Source of the DNA: an uncultured Alteromonadaceae bacterium
GTDB taxonomy: Bacteria > Pseudomonadota > Gammaproteobacteria > Enterobacterales > Alteromonadaceae
Direction: 5' to 3'
DNA length: 52,051 nucleotides
Assembly (NCBI GenBank): GCA_950073835.1
Contig: CATMRP010000013.1
Span: 1 to 52,051, forward strand
A program made the position numbers and the translations under genes. Positions 44,853 through 52,051 of the stretch are shown here, in pieces. The notes beneath the pieces were generated by a model that saw nothing but the letters and a program-made list of their open reading frames with translations, was not told where the DNA came from and made no database searches. Numbering within the stretch: the first letter of the stretch is position 1; each line of letters opens with the position of its first letter.

Positions 44853-45518
44853 TTAAACAGTGACTGTTAACGGGATCCTACTAGTACCATAGTTGCGTAC
44901 ACCTAGACCAGTTGGTTTCGATTCAATTTTCGCAAAATAACTCAACCGTTTAAACAGGGTTCGATACTTAGTGTCGAATCCTTGCTTATTCCGTTCGATG
45001 AAATATTCACTATTGGGAGGAAAGCTCACAAGTGTAGGCTTGAAACAAAAAGGGTTGTGATAGAAATGCGTGTACAATGCGCTCTGCCATGCGCTAATAA
45101 TCTTGTTATACAGGTTCTCTCGCCCCTCTTGAAATACCCCTAGACTTCGATAAGCGTGACCATTGAGTAATATACACACGTGATAGTGCGGCTTACCGCT
45201 ATGTCCTAGCTCCCTGGTCCAGACATATATAAGTTCACTTGGGTGAACGTAACTTGTGCTGTTTCTTTTTTTGTTAGCATAGTCTGCATTGAGCATTGCT
45301 TTAAGGGATGCAAAGAAGCGGGTTATCAGATTGGTGTCATAGTAATTAAAATCATCAGGTAGCCTTAAGTCTACCCTGAATGCGAATACCTTGGAGTACG
45401 TCCTAAAGGCATGCTCCAGCACTTCCAAGTTTCTTCTTAGGTAGTTGGTGAAATAACCTCTTTTAGAGGGTAATAATGGTAATGTCAGGTATCTTGATTG
45501 GTTTGTGATGTTCTTCAT
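44853..45518 (-). CDS. Inovirus Gp2/YagK-YfjJ-like replication protein
   Basis: A 221-residue protein resembling inovirus-type Gp2 and the YagK/YfjJ C-terminal domain found in prophage satellites and islands. The H111-Y-H113-V motif within G-H-S-G-K-P-H-Y-H-V-C-I-L-L-N-G is the HUH-type metal site seen in such proteins, and Y-V-W-T-R-E is also characteristic. Expected role: rolling-circle-like replication of a filamentous phage or satellite, not proven. A Shine-Dalgarno AGGAG lies ten bases before the ATG, and a seven-base hairpin (ATAAAGT/ACTTTAT) just upstream. Confidence 0.75.
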   Translation of the reverse strand: MKNITNQSRYLTLPLLPSKRGYFTNYLRRNLEVLEHAFRTYSKVFAFRVDLRLPDDFNYYDTNLITRFFASLKAMLNADYANKKRNSTSYVHPSELIYVWTRELGHSGKPHYHVCILLNGHAYRSLGVFQEGRENLYNKIISAWQSALYTHFYHNPFCFKPTLVSFPPNSEYFIERNKQGFDTKYRTLFKRLSYFAKIESKPTGLGVRNYGTSRIPLTVTV

Positions 45519-45745
45519 TGTCTTTATGCTCCTGAATGGTTGGATACATAAAGTGAATGTGAACTTTATAAAAATACTCCTAATTGCAGATAATATTCAT
45601 ACCCTAGCCATAGAAATGGATGGGCACACAAAAACCGCATTGCATGGCATGTGAAGTTAGTTTTTTGGACCAAAATATTGCTCTCATATTAATGACTACT
45701 GATATGTAATGTCGCGCATAGATCAACCTCCTCGTAAGCTTGTAA
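45519..45745 (-). other. Leader region of the Gp2-like gene
   Basis: About 227 AT-rich bases downstream of the winged-helix gene. On the minus strand there is a strong GAGGAGG ribosome site followed by a seven-codon frame (45696-45719, M-R-D-I-T-Y-Q-stop), and a hairpin ATAAAGT/ACTTTAT near 45547-45568. Possibly a leader-peptide arrangement; evidence is weak. Confidence 0.3.
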
Positions 45746-46948
45746 TTAAGAAGTAGTTTTATGCTCTAGTAGCACCAGGTTGAAGTCTCGACTTTTCTGA
45801 AATTGAACTCTTTCAACTAACCGGAATTCGGAAGCCATATAGAGAGGAACTAAATTGAAAAAAATGCTAAAGGTGATGTAATGCAGCAACTCGATTGAGA
45901 TTTTTATTATCGACTTCTTTAGTTTTACATCGTCGGATTCTAAATCTGGAGCGTTGGGTAAGTCGAAAAGACGGTCTTTTAGGCGAGTGTAGATAGGGCT
46001 CCAGTCTGAAACAGTGCCAGAAGCCAGTAACTTCCTCAGTTTCTTCTTTTTAATCTTTTTATTATCGAGGAGTGAGTCACCTGACATCGCTTTGCTGCGT
46101 ATCGTTGAAATTATCAAAGAGTATTCATGTTTGTTGCGAATCAACTCGGTAAGTAAAAGCCCTGTACTCTCAAGAATAGTATTTTTGATAATCCCTGAGA
46201 ATGTTGTGCTGAGCTCTTCAGGAACTGAAGTCAGAAAATCGCGTAGCCGATCGTCTCCATGTTCACTTATATACGACATTACGTCTAACTCAACGAAACG
46301 ATAGTCACTATTGAAGCGATGAACCAACGTAAACTGTTTTAGGTTTTGTGTTTTGTTCGGTAAACCGAAATCCTGACCAGAATAGCGGGTAAAATTGAGG
46401 TAGAAACAGCTTTGTTGGCTATCTTTGAATGGGGCTAGAGCGTCAACGCAGCAAAAGCCAAACACTGTTCCATTGTTGACTGTCTTTTCTAAAGTTCGTT
46501 GTAGTGTTTGCCTACTAAATTTTGTAATTTCTATCAATTCATCAAACGCCAATCTAACAACACCGCATCGATCAGAGTATAGGGTCAAAAATACTAATAG
46601 ATACTTCTCTTTAGGCGGAGTGACACTGGATATTATTCTATCGATTATTAGATCATTGAAACCCGTTAATGTTTGATATTTTTTAAACTTTTTAAAAATT
46701 CTGTAAGAGTTAACGCCTCTACCTCTGCCAAAAATATAATCTCTCTCCTTTTCAATTAAATCATGTTTCTCTAGGTCTCTTAGCAGTGTTGAAACTGTTT
46801 TCTCAGTAAATCCGGATAAGCTTGAAAGCTCTTTGAGTGTTTTGTAACGAACCACATCCTCTATTTCCCCACCAGTGAGCCTTGATAGTAACAGCAAAAG
46901 GTAATGGTGATTCCACTTGTAAGCATTATTATGTTCTGACTTTTGCAC
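45746..46948 (-). CDS. Winged-helix protein of the island, function unknown
   Basis: A 400-residue protein starting at GTG (GGGAG ribosome site). Two helix-turn-helix-like segments are visible: L-K-E-L-S-S-L-S-G-F-T-E-K-T-V-S-T-L-L-R near residue 38, and F-D-E-L-I-E-I-T-K-F-S-R-Q-T-L-Q-R-T-L near 138. This tandem winged-helix layout is reminiscent of plasmid replication initiators, but I cannot assign a family. The rest is helical and lysine-rich. It is divergent from the 224-residue protein across a 130-bp region with paired palindromes, and upstream of the Gp2-like gene on the same strand. Confidence 0.7.
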   Translation of the reverse strand: MQKSEHNNAYKWNHHYLLLLLSRLTGGEIEDVVRYKTLKELSSLSGFTEKTVSTLLRDLEKHDLIEKERDYIFGRGRGVNSYRIFKKFKKYQTLTGFNDLIIDRIISSVTPPKEKYLLVFLTLYSDRCGVVRLAFDELIEITKFSRQTLQRTLEKTVNNGTVFGFCCVDALAPFKDSQQSCFYLNFTRYSGQDFGLPNKTQNLKQFTLVHRFNSDYRFVELDVMSYISEHGDDRLRDFLTSVPEELSTTFSGIIKNTILESTGLLLTELIRNKHEYSLIISTIRSKAMSGDSLLDNKKIKKKKLRKLLASGTVSDWSPIYTRLKDRLFDLPNAPDLESDDVKLKKSIIKISIELLHYITFSIFFNLVPLYMASEFRLVERVQFQKSRDFNLVLLEHKTTS

Positions 46949-46991
46949 TACTCAACTCCCTTGAATCCATTGATATACATAGTGCCATAAA

Positions 46992-47020
46992 TTACATGTA
47001 ATACAATAAAAATACATGTA
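46992..47020. promoter_or_regulatory. Paired palindromic operators in a divergent promoter
   Basis: TTACATGTAA (46992-47001) and TACATGTA (47013-47020) have centres 20 bases apart, about two helical turns, in the 130-bp divergent intergenic region. A degenerate third TATACATAG lies near 46973. This pattern suits cooperative binding of a dimeric regulator on one DNA face. Confidence 0.65.
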
Positions 47021-47078
47021 GTATGCTTGTAATAACTTGAGTGATTATAATTTCATTACTGTTTCGTGAGGTAGTGCT

Positions 47079-47753
47079 ATGGGCGATGAACAATATTTTA
47101 GTTGGCTAGAGGCCAACGATCGTCAGATCAATTGGCTAGTAAAATACATAGATAGAAGAAAACAGTTCTACCTTTCTGGGATTGATGATTTTTATACACT
47201 GAGCGCAAAAGACAAAAAAACGCTGTTGAGCCGAGCAATTAAGAATGCTTTGTCTGGAGATTCATTAGAATTATTCATGAAAAAAGCAAAGGCTGCATGG
47301 AAGCAATACGAACGAAGAAACATCAAACCTAATAGATTTGTGAGTCGCTCGATGGAAGTAGATAAAAGAGTCTATGAGGACGTTCTAACGATCGCAAAGA
47401 AGTATCGAATTCCGGCTAATGTTGCGATTAATGAACTGCTACGGAAATCTGTAGACCTTGAAAAATCTATAGGTAACGCTGAACGCACAAGTGCACTTAG
47501 TGCGAAAAAAGCAATTTCTTCTAGAAAAAATAGAATGAAACTTCTCGGGTTAGATGAAAAGCAACAGTCTTTGGAGCATATCAAAACTAAATTACAGCGA
47601 GAGATGTATGAAAGGCACCTGCTTGAATTAGACATTATCGAAAATGTCTATGGAAGGGACAATGGCACTGAGAAGAGTACTTTGCTCTCTCAAGAAAAAG
47701 ATAGGTACAAAGCCGACTGTGTAGAGTACAAAATAGCGCCTCTGAACTGTTAG
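47079..47753 (+). CDS. Island protein of unknown function
   Basis: A 224-residue, highly charged and mostly helical protein I do not recognise. The segment S-R-S-M-E-V-D-K-R-V-Y-E-D-V-L near residue 89 followed by Y-R-I-P-A-N-V-A-I-N-E-L-L-R-K resembles a ribbon-helix-helix region, so DNA binding or partition is possible. A coiled-coil-like stretch (about 150-195) follows. GAGG lies upstream of the ATG. It is divergent from the winged-helix gene; the two may regulate each other. Low-GC codon use fits the island. Confidence 0.7.
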   Translation: MGDEQYFSWLEANDRQINWLVKYIDRRKQFYLSGIDDFYTLSAKDKKTLLSRAIKNALSGDSLELFMKKAKAAWKQYERRNIKPNRFVSRSMEVDKRVYEDVLTIAKKYRIPANVAINELLRKSVDLEKSIGNAERTSALSAKKAISSRKNRMKLLGLDEKQQSLEHIKTKLQREMYERHLLELDIIENVYGRDNGTEKSTLLSQEKDRYKADCVEYKIAPLNC

Positions 47754-48157
47754 ATGTAAGCTACTCTTACGATGGAGTTAGAGTGAAAAGGCCATCTTAA
47801 TTTTTTGCTGAAGAAAAAGCGTCTAATAATGACTATCGGTATTGTGTTAGGGAGTATTTATCGGCCGCGCGCAAAGTTTGCTTTTCTTATAAGTTATTGA
47901 ATATTCTGCTTATCTTTATTTTTTTCTGGATGTTTTTATATCGTGTAATACCATAAAGCATAGTTTCTTTGCATAAATTGAACTGTAGTTCTGCACTATT
48001 TCATAATATTATTTTTGATAAAATTTAAGTAGTTAACTCAAAGCGTTTGGTGCGGGTTCAAGTCCAAAATTTTACAGGCAGGGACCGGTGCTACAGGTGG
48101 TGCTACGGGTTAAATGAAGAAATTAAAAACTAATATTTTCAATTGCTTGATTGTCAT
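47754..48157. other. AT-rich right end of the island
   Basis: About 400 bases with no convincing gene. It includes a short tRNA-like fragment GGGTTCAAGTCC (about 48054-48065) and the arm-type repeats at 48087-48106, then reaches attR. The fragment may be a relic of an older att site. Confidence 0.6.
48087..48106. repeat. Arm-type direct repeats near attR
   Basis: GGTGCTAC at 48087-48094 and again at 48099-48106, 12 bases apart. The same motif and spacing are found inside attL (30888-30907), which supports recognition by the island's own integrase. Confidence 0.65.
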
Positions 48158-48184
48158 TTCAAGTCCGGCCCCGGCACCATTTCT
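48158..48184 (+). other. attR of the tRNA-Leu genomic island
   Basis: TTCAAGTCCGG..CACCATTTCT repeats the tRNA-Leu 3' end and five following bases, with one G fewer than attL (CCCCGGC in place of CCCCGGGC). Chromosomal genes resume after it. Confidence 0.88.
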
Positions 48185-48407
48185 AATAGTTAACTCTCTT
48201 TAATTTTAAATTCAAACAGAACTTGTTATCCAACAATGTGTTCGGATTATGCTGTTTTTATTCAATTTTTTTGTTTGAGTAAGATGCCTCCAAATACCGA
48301 TTTTCATAACGGTTAAAATCAGATCTGATTAGTTATTAAATTGTTAAAATAATATTGTATTATGATAGCTTAATAATAGTGAGTTACTAACTAATACAGG
48401 ATACACA
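48185..48407 (+). promoter_or_regulatory. Promoter region of the GH97 gene with a 14-bp palindrome
   Basis: The perfect palindrome AATCAGATCTGATT (48317-48330) lies about 80 bases before the start codon and just upstream of AT-rich DNA that includes TTGTTA and TATGAT-like hexamers (48341-48366). It is a good operator candidate for a sugar-responsive repressor or activator. The -35/-10 choice is uncertain. Confidence 0.5.
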
Positions 48408-50366
48408 ATGAAACGCTACGGAATGATATTGCCGATTTGCCTGGCAACCGTTATTGCGCCTAAGACGGCGTTGGCTGAATTACTGGAAACAATTAAAGGG
48501 CCGGACAATCACCTTGCCGTTTCATTGTCACTATCAGAGGGAAAACCTCAGTACACCGTTACCTATAAGGGGGAAGTATTTCTGGAAAGCTCACCGCTGG
48601 GGCTGAACAGTTCTATTGGTGATTTTAGCCAGAACCTTACTTATATCGACAGCAAACGTAACACCATTCTGGAACAGTATGAGCTCGACAGAGCAAAAGT
48701 CAGCCAGGTAACTTATGAGGCCAACGGATTAACCAGTCGCTTTCGTAACGCAAAAGGGGATGAGATAAGCATCATATTTCAGGTGTCAGATAACGACATT
48801 GCGCTGCGTTACCACGTGGTATCCAATAATGAAGCTACCCGTTTTAAGGTACTCAGTGAAGCCACCAGTTTTAACCTGCCGAACAAGGCAACCACTTTTA
48901 TCTCACATCAAGCCCTGCCTATGACAGGCTGGAACGGCACAAAGCCCAGTTACGAAGAAGGGTATACCTACGATGAATCGATGGCCAAAGCCTCTCCCAA
49001 TGGTGTTGGTTATACTTTTCCGGCGCTGTTTAAAAATGACGACAAGGGCTGGGTGTTACTGTCTGAAACCGGGGTAGACAGTCATTACGTAGGCTCTCGT
49101 CTTAGTGAAGGCAATGCAGAAGGGATCTACAAAATAGCCTTTCCGCAACCCGGTGAAAATGCCGGCATTGGCGATACCTTTGCTTCTATGGCGTTACCGG
49201 CAACCACCCCATGGCGCACCATTACAGTAGGGCAGGATTTAGAGCCCATTGTTGAGACAACAGTGAGCTATGATGTGGTTAAACCGTTATATGAGCCAAC
49301 TGAAGACTACAAAATGGGCAGGGCAACCTGGAGCTGGATTGTCTGGCAGGATAACAGCATTAACTACGAGGACCAGATAAAGTACATTGATATGGCCGCT
49401 GAACTTAATTTTGAATATGTCCTGATTGATAACTGGTGGGATGCCCGTATTGGCCGGGAGAAAATCGAAGCGCTGGTGCAGTATGCTGCGGACAAAAACG
49501 TAGCGGTGATCCTGTGGTATAACTCAAATGGTTGGTGGAACGATGCGCCACAAACGCCACAAGATAAAATGAATACATCTATCGCCCGTAAGCAAGAAAT
49601 GGCGTGGCTGCAAAAGATTGGCGTGAAAGGGATTAAAGTTGATTTCTTTGGCGGTGACAAACAAGCCACCATGGCTCTTTACGAGGGGATCCTCTCAGAC
49701 GCTAACGATTATGGCATAGGGGTAACCTTTCATGGCTGTACCTTACCCCGCGGATGGGAACGTATGTTTCCTAACTTCGTTACCTCAGAGGCCGTTTTAG
49801 CGTCTGAAAACCTGGTGTTTAACCAGTATTCTCTGGATATGCATGCTTATAACGCCACTATACTGCCTTTTACGCGTAATACCGTTGCAGCAATGGACTT
49901 TGCGCCGGTGTTTTTAAATGACCGTTTATCACGCGATCAGGAACGAGGCACTATTCGTTCAACTACCGATACCTTCGAACTGGCAACCAGTGTGCTGTAT
50001 CAGTCACCGGTCCAACACTTTGGTTTAACACCCAATAACCTCGATGAGCAGCCTGAGCTTGTGCTCGACTTTATTCGCGAAGTGCCGGCGACATGGGATG
50101 AAACCCAGTTTGTCGACGGTTACCCGGGTAAACATGTTGTATTGGCCAGGCGCCAGGGTAACCATTGGTATGTAGTGGCGGTAAATGGCGAGAAAAGTGT
50201 TAAAGAGCTGTCCGTAAACCTGCCAATGCTGGCCGGAAAATCAGTGCAATTATTGTTTGATAACGCAAATAACAAAACACAAAGCAAAAAAGTCACCGTA
50301 CCTGACAATGGCCTGATGAAGCTGTCATTAATGGGGCAGGGCGGTGTTGTTCTGGTTGCCAGATAG
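48408..50366 (+). CDS. Glycoside hydrolase family 97, alpha-galactosidase/glucosidase
   Basis: A 652-residue secreted enzyme: signal peptide ending A-L-A near residue 24, then the N-terminal beta-super-sandwich, the (beta/alpha)8 barrel (R-A-T-W-S-W-I-V-W-Q-D near residue 305), and a C-terminal beta domain. D412 in G-I-K-V-D-F-F-G-G-D and E461/E467 in T-S-E-A-V-L-A-S-E match, in spacing, the nucleophile/acid pair I recall for retaining GH97 alpha-galactosidases (D415/E470 of BtGH97b). The inverting SusB type uses glutamates instead. It follows attR and is monocistronic, ending in a strong terminator. Confidence 0.9.
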   Translation: MKRYGMILPICLATVIAPKTALAELLETIKGPDNHLAVSLSLSEGKPQYTVTYKGEVFLESSPLGLNSSIGDFSQNLTYIDSKRNTILEQYELDRAKVSQVTYEANGLTSRFRNAKGDEISIIFQVSDNDIALRYHVVSNNEATRFKVLSEATSFNLPNKATTFISHQALPMTGWNGTKPSYEEGYTYDESMAKASPNGVGYTFPALFKNDDKGWVLLSETGVDSHYVGSRLSEGNAEGIYKIAFPQPGENAGIGDTFASMALPATTPWRTITVGQDLEPIVETTVSYDVVKPLYEPTEDYKMGRATWSWIVWQDNSINYEDQIKYIDMAAELNFEYVLIDNWWDARIGREKIEALVQYAADKNVAVILWYNSNGWWNDAPQTPQDKMNTSIARKQEMAWLQKIGVKGIKVDFFGGDKQATMALYEGILSDANDYGIGVTFHGCTLPRGWERMFPNFVTSEAVLASENLVFNQYSLDMHAYNATILPFTRNTVAAMDFAPVFLNDRLSRDQERGTIRSTTDTFELATSVLYQSPVQHFGLTPNNLDEQPELVLDFIREVPATWDETQFVDGYPGKHVVLARRQGNHWYVVAVNGEKSVKELSVNLPMLAGKSVQLLFDNANNKTQSKKVTVPDNGLMKLSLMGQGGVVLVAR

Positions 50367-50395
50367 CGTAAAGCTTTCATAGCATGTCACACTTG

Positions 50396-50430
50396 CCACG
50401 ATGTTCTTACGGGCATCGTGGTTTTTTCTT
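50396..50430 (+). terminator. Intrinsic terminator after the GH97 gene
   Basis: CCACGATG (50396-50403) and CATCGTGG (50414-50421) form an eight-base-pair stem followed by TTTTTTC. It lies 30 bases after the GH97 stop. Confidence 0.9.
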
Positions 50431-50491
50431 TTAGCATCAGAATTGTTTAACTGTTTAGTTAATGGCACGTTTTTAACGTCAGCCATATACG

Positions 50492-51328
50492 TTAGTCACT
50501 AAATCGGGTAACAATTGCTGACAGTTCGTTATCCAGCAGGGTATTGCATTGCTCCATGGTGTGGCTGGCTATAGCAAAGTACTCCTGATTAGCTATGCTC
50601 ACTTTAACCGGTAGGATTAGTTGTTCATTGATCAGGCTTACCAGCTGAATGCAGGCCTGTTTGGCCTGATTTAATTGATCGCTTTCAGACACCTTAGTCA
50701 TCTGGTTTAATTTATTAAACACGGTGTCACTCATCAGGTTTATCTTTTCGCACAGATAGCCAAGCTTTACTTTGTCAATTTGGCTGGATTCCCCCTTGGT
50801 GGCGGTAGCCACGCCAACGGCTCTGGCCTGGCCGATATATTCCACCAGTTGTGGAAATTCCCGCCATAAAAAATGCGCCTCATTTAAAGACTGGTCGGTC
50901 TCGGCAAACTCTATGTGTTCGGCCACATCCTGCAGCAGGTACAACAAGGTTTCAATCAGGCTGGTATGTTGTTTAAAGCTCTCCGGAGGCGTAAGTTGCA
51001 TACTGGTCGATTCGAGGCGGCGCCAGTGATCCAGATAAGCCTCCCAACGAGCCTCACTGGTTGTCAGGGCAAACTGGTTTGCATCGTTGATGAGTGCTTC
51101 TATATTTTGCCTGATTTCGTAAAGTTCACCTGCTACTGAATTATTGCCTTGCAGGTATGTGGCAGTTAAGCCACGATGTTTCTGGCTCAGGCCAATGATT
51201 CGCTTAATAATGGCAACCATTCTCAGAGTCGCCATGACCTTTTCTTTATGTTTTTTACGGGAAATCGATAGCTGAATGCCCACCAGCACAAACAACAAGA
51301 TAATCATCCCTGATAATGCAACTATCAT
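50492..51328 (-). CDS. Membrane protein with NIT-like sensor region
   Basis: A 278-residue protein with one N-terminal transmembrane helix (residues ~2-22) and an otherwise helical body. Segments such as I-G-L-S-Q-K-H-R-G-L-T-A-T-Y-L-Q-G and A-R-A-V-G-V-A-T-A resemble the nitrate/nitrite-sensing (NIT) helical bundle found in receptors, but without HAMP or output domain. It lies nine bases downstream of a chemotaxis receptor gene on the same strand, so it may act as a separate ligand-sensing partner. Family assignment is tentative. Confidence 0.65.
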   Translation of the reverse strand: MIVALSGMIILLFVLVGIQLSISRKKHKEKVMATLRMVAIIKRIIGLSQKHRGLTATYLQGNNSVAGELYEIRQNIEALINDANQFALTTSEARWEAYLDHWRRLESTSMQLTPPESFKQHTSLIETLLYLLQDVAEHIEFAETDQSLNEAHFLWREFPQLVEYIGQARAVGVATATKGESSQIDKVKLGYLCEKINLMSDTVFNKLNQMTKVSESDQLNQAKQACIQLVSLINEQLILPVKVSIANQEYFAIASHTMEQCNTLLDNELSAIVTRFSD

Positions 51329-51337
51329 TGGTTTCTC

Positions 51338-52051
51338 CTAGCGGGTTGAAAGGGTACGCAGATAATCGGCCACGGTAGAGGTCTGACGGGCAATGCTGGC
51401 ATTTTCCGTGGCGCCTTCCACTACCCGTTCAATACTTTTTGAGATTTCCTCAGTCGCTTTACTTTGTTGGGTGGTAATAGCTGAGACCTCGATGACCTGG
51501 GACTTTGAGTTCTCTGATTCGGTTTCAATCTGTGCCAGCATTTCGGCCGCATTGTGCGCCTTGTCCGAGCATATTTGCGAGTGGTTGGTGACGCTTTGCA
51601 TTTTATCGGCTACCTTAATGCGCTGACTATCGAGTTCTGCCATTCTCTGACTGATGGTGTCGGCCGTTTTACGGCTGTCTTCGGCAAGGTTTCGCACTTC
51701 ATCGGCCACTACTGCAAAACCGCGCCCCATATCGCCGGCCCTGGCTGCTTCAATAGAGGCGTTCAGAGCCAGTAAATTGGTTTGTTCTGCGATACTCTGA
51801 ATCGCGCTGGTCAGGCCCAGTACCGCTTCCACAGATTGACCTAGCTCTATTATCGATTGCTGTGTTTGCGCGACCTCTTGTTGCACGACAGCAAACTCAC
51901 TCACCAGGTCGGCAATATTTTGCGAGCCCTGATGGGCAAAATCGCTAGCCCTTTCAGCCGCTTGGTTTACCAGCGTGAATTTTTCTACAATCTCTCCCAG
52001 CGATACCGTGAGCTCATTGACTGCAGCCGCGGTAGATTCGGTAGCGGCCGA
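51338..52051 (-). CDS. Methyl-accepting chemotaxis protein, partial (C-terminal signalling domain)
   Basis: The reading frame is open to the window end, so the gene's 5' part is missing; the GTG at 51904 is internal. The visible 237 residues hold the cytoplasmic hairpin: [21 protein letters not shown] and [14 protein letters not shown], the CheA/CheW contact tip, flanked by methylation helices. The C-terminus is short, with no pentapeptide for CheR. It is followed after nine bases by the NIT-like protein gene. Confidence 0.93.
   Translation of the reverse strand, partial: SAATESTAAAVNELTVSLGEIVEKFTLVNQAAERASDFAHQGSQNIADLVSEFAVVQQEVAQTQQSIIELGQSVEAVLGLTSAIQSIAEQTNLLALNASIEAARAGDMGRGFAVVADEVRNLAEDSRKTADTISQRMAELDSQRIKVADKMQSVTNHSQICSDKAHNAAEMLAQIETESENSKSQVIEVSAITTQQSKATEEISKSIERVVEGATENASIARQTSTVADYLRTLSTR

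Larger units (their letters stand above)
30774..48160. mobile_element. Genomic island at tRNA-Leu(UAA), about 17.4 kb
   Basis: The unit is bounded by att repeats and opens with a tyrosine integrase. Contents in order: a putative DNA-modification defence operon (DUF499-like, unknown small protein, DUF1156-like methyltransferase, PLD-SNF2 helicase), two micro-ORFs, RadC/JAB, a short tyrosine recombinase, an inovirus Gp2/YfjJ-like protein, a winged-helix protein and an unknown protein. The last part (about 45.5-48.2 kb) is clearly more AT-rich than the chromosome. No capsid, conjugation or IS transposase genes are seen, so it is mobilised by its integrase with or without a helper. Confidence 0.88.

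Overview
The window is a chromosomal segment of a marine-type gammaproteobacterium, most likely Alteromonadales (Alteromonadaceae). This rests on gammaproteobacterial synteny blocks (lapB-pyrF; lrp-ftsK-lolA-rarA-crcB-serS; tusE near yccA and tRNA-Ser(UGA); uvrY-uvrC-pgsA-tRNA Gly-Cys-Leu) and on protein character. No database search was possible, so names come from motifs, length and gene order.

Layout. 1-4.8 kb: the last codons of lapB, pyrF, a membrane protein, a membrane-anchored AraC-type regulator, and the divergent pair ald/lrp; two long palindromes with the core GGGGTCAGAGT lie between genes. 4.9-11.1 kb: ftsK, lolA, rarA, crcB and serS, tightly packed and closed by a terminator. 11.2-14.5 kb (minus strand): lepB, a 268-bp MITE-like element, the Tus sulfur relay genes tusDCB-tusE, and yccA. 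14.7-15.2 kb: tRNA-Ser followed by a 196-bp tandem repeat that carries the tRNA 3' end. 15.6-26.8 kb: eight co-directional genes, tldD-like (Tat signal), tldE-like, a Tat-signal DUF4159-like protein, MoxR ATPase, DUF58, a BatA-like membrane protein, a large DUF4175-like protein and a membrane protein, probably one envelope-located maturation or stress system. 27.1-30.8 kb: uvrY, uvrC, pgsA and a tRNA Gly-Cys-Leu operon.

30.75-48.18 kb is a genomic island of about 17.4 kb integrated in the 3' end of tRNA-Leu(UAA). It has a near-perfect att repeat at each end, a P4-type integrase next to attL, and matching GGTGCTAC direct repeats inside both ends. Its cargo is a four-gene putative DNA-modification defence operon: a DUF499-like ATPase, a small unknown protein, a DUF1156-type adenine methyltransferase, and a PLD-SNF2 helicase. 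After it come two previously uncalled overlapping micro-ORFs, a RadC/JAB protein, a catalytic-domain-only tyrosine recombinase, an inovirus Gp2/YfjJ-like protein, a winged-helix protein and an unknown protein, the last two divergent across paired TACATGTA palindromes.

48.4-52.05 kb returns to chromosomal genes: a secreted GH97 glycosidase with its terminator, then (minus strand) a membrane protein with a NIT-like sensor region and a chemotaxis receptor signalling domain cut by the window end. The best candidate for an under-described system is the island's defence operon with its neighbouring micro-ORF/RadC/recombinase module; the Tat-exported TldD/MoxR cluster comes second.
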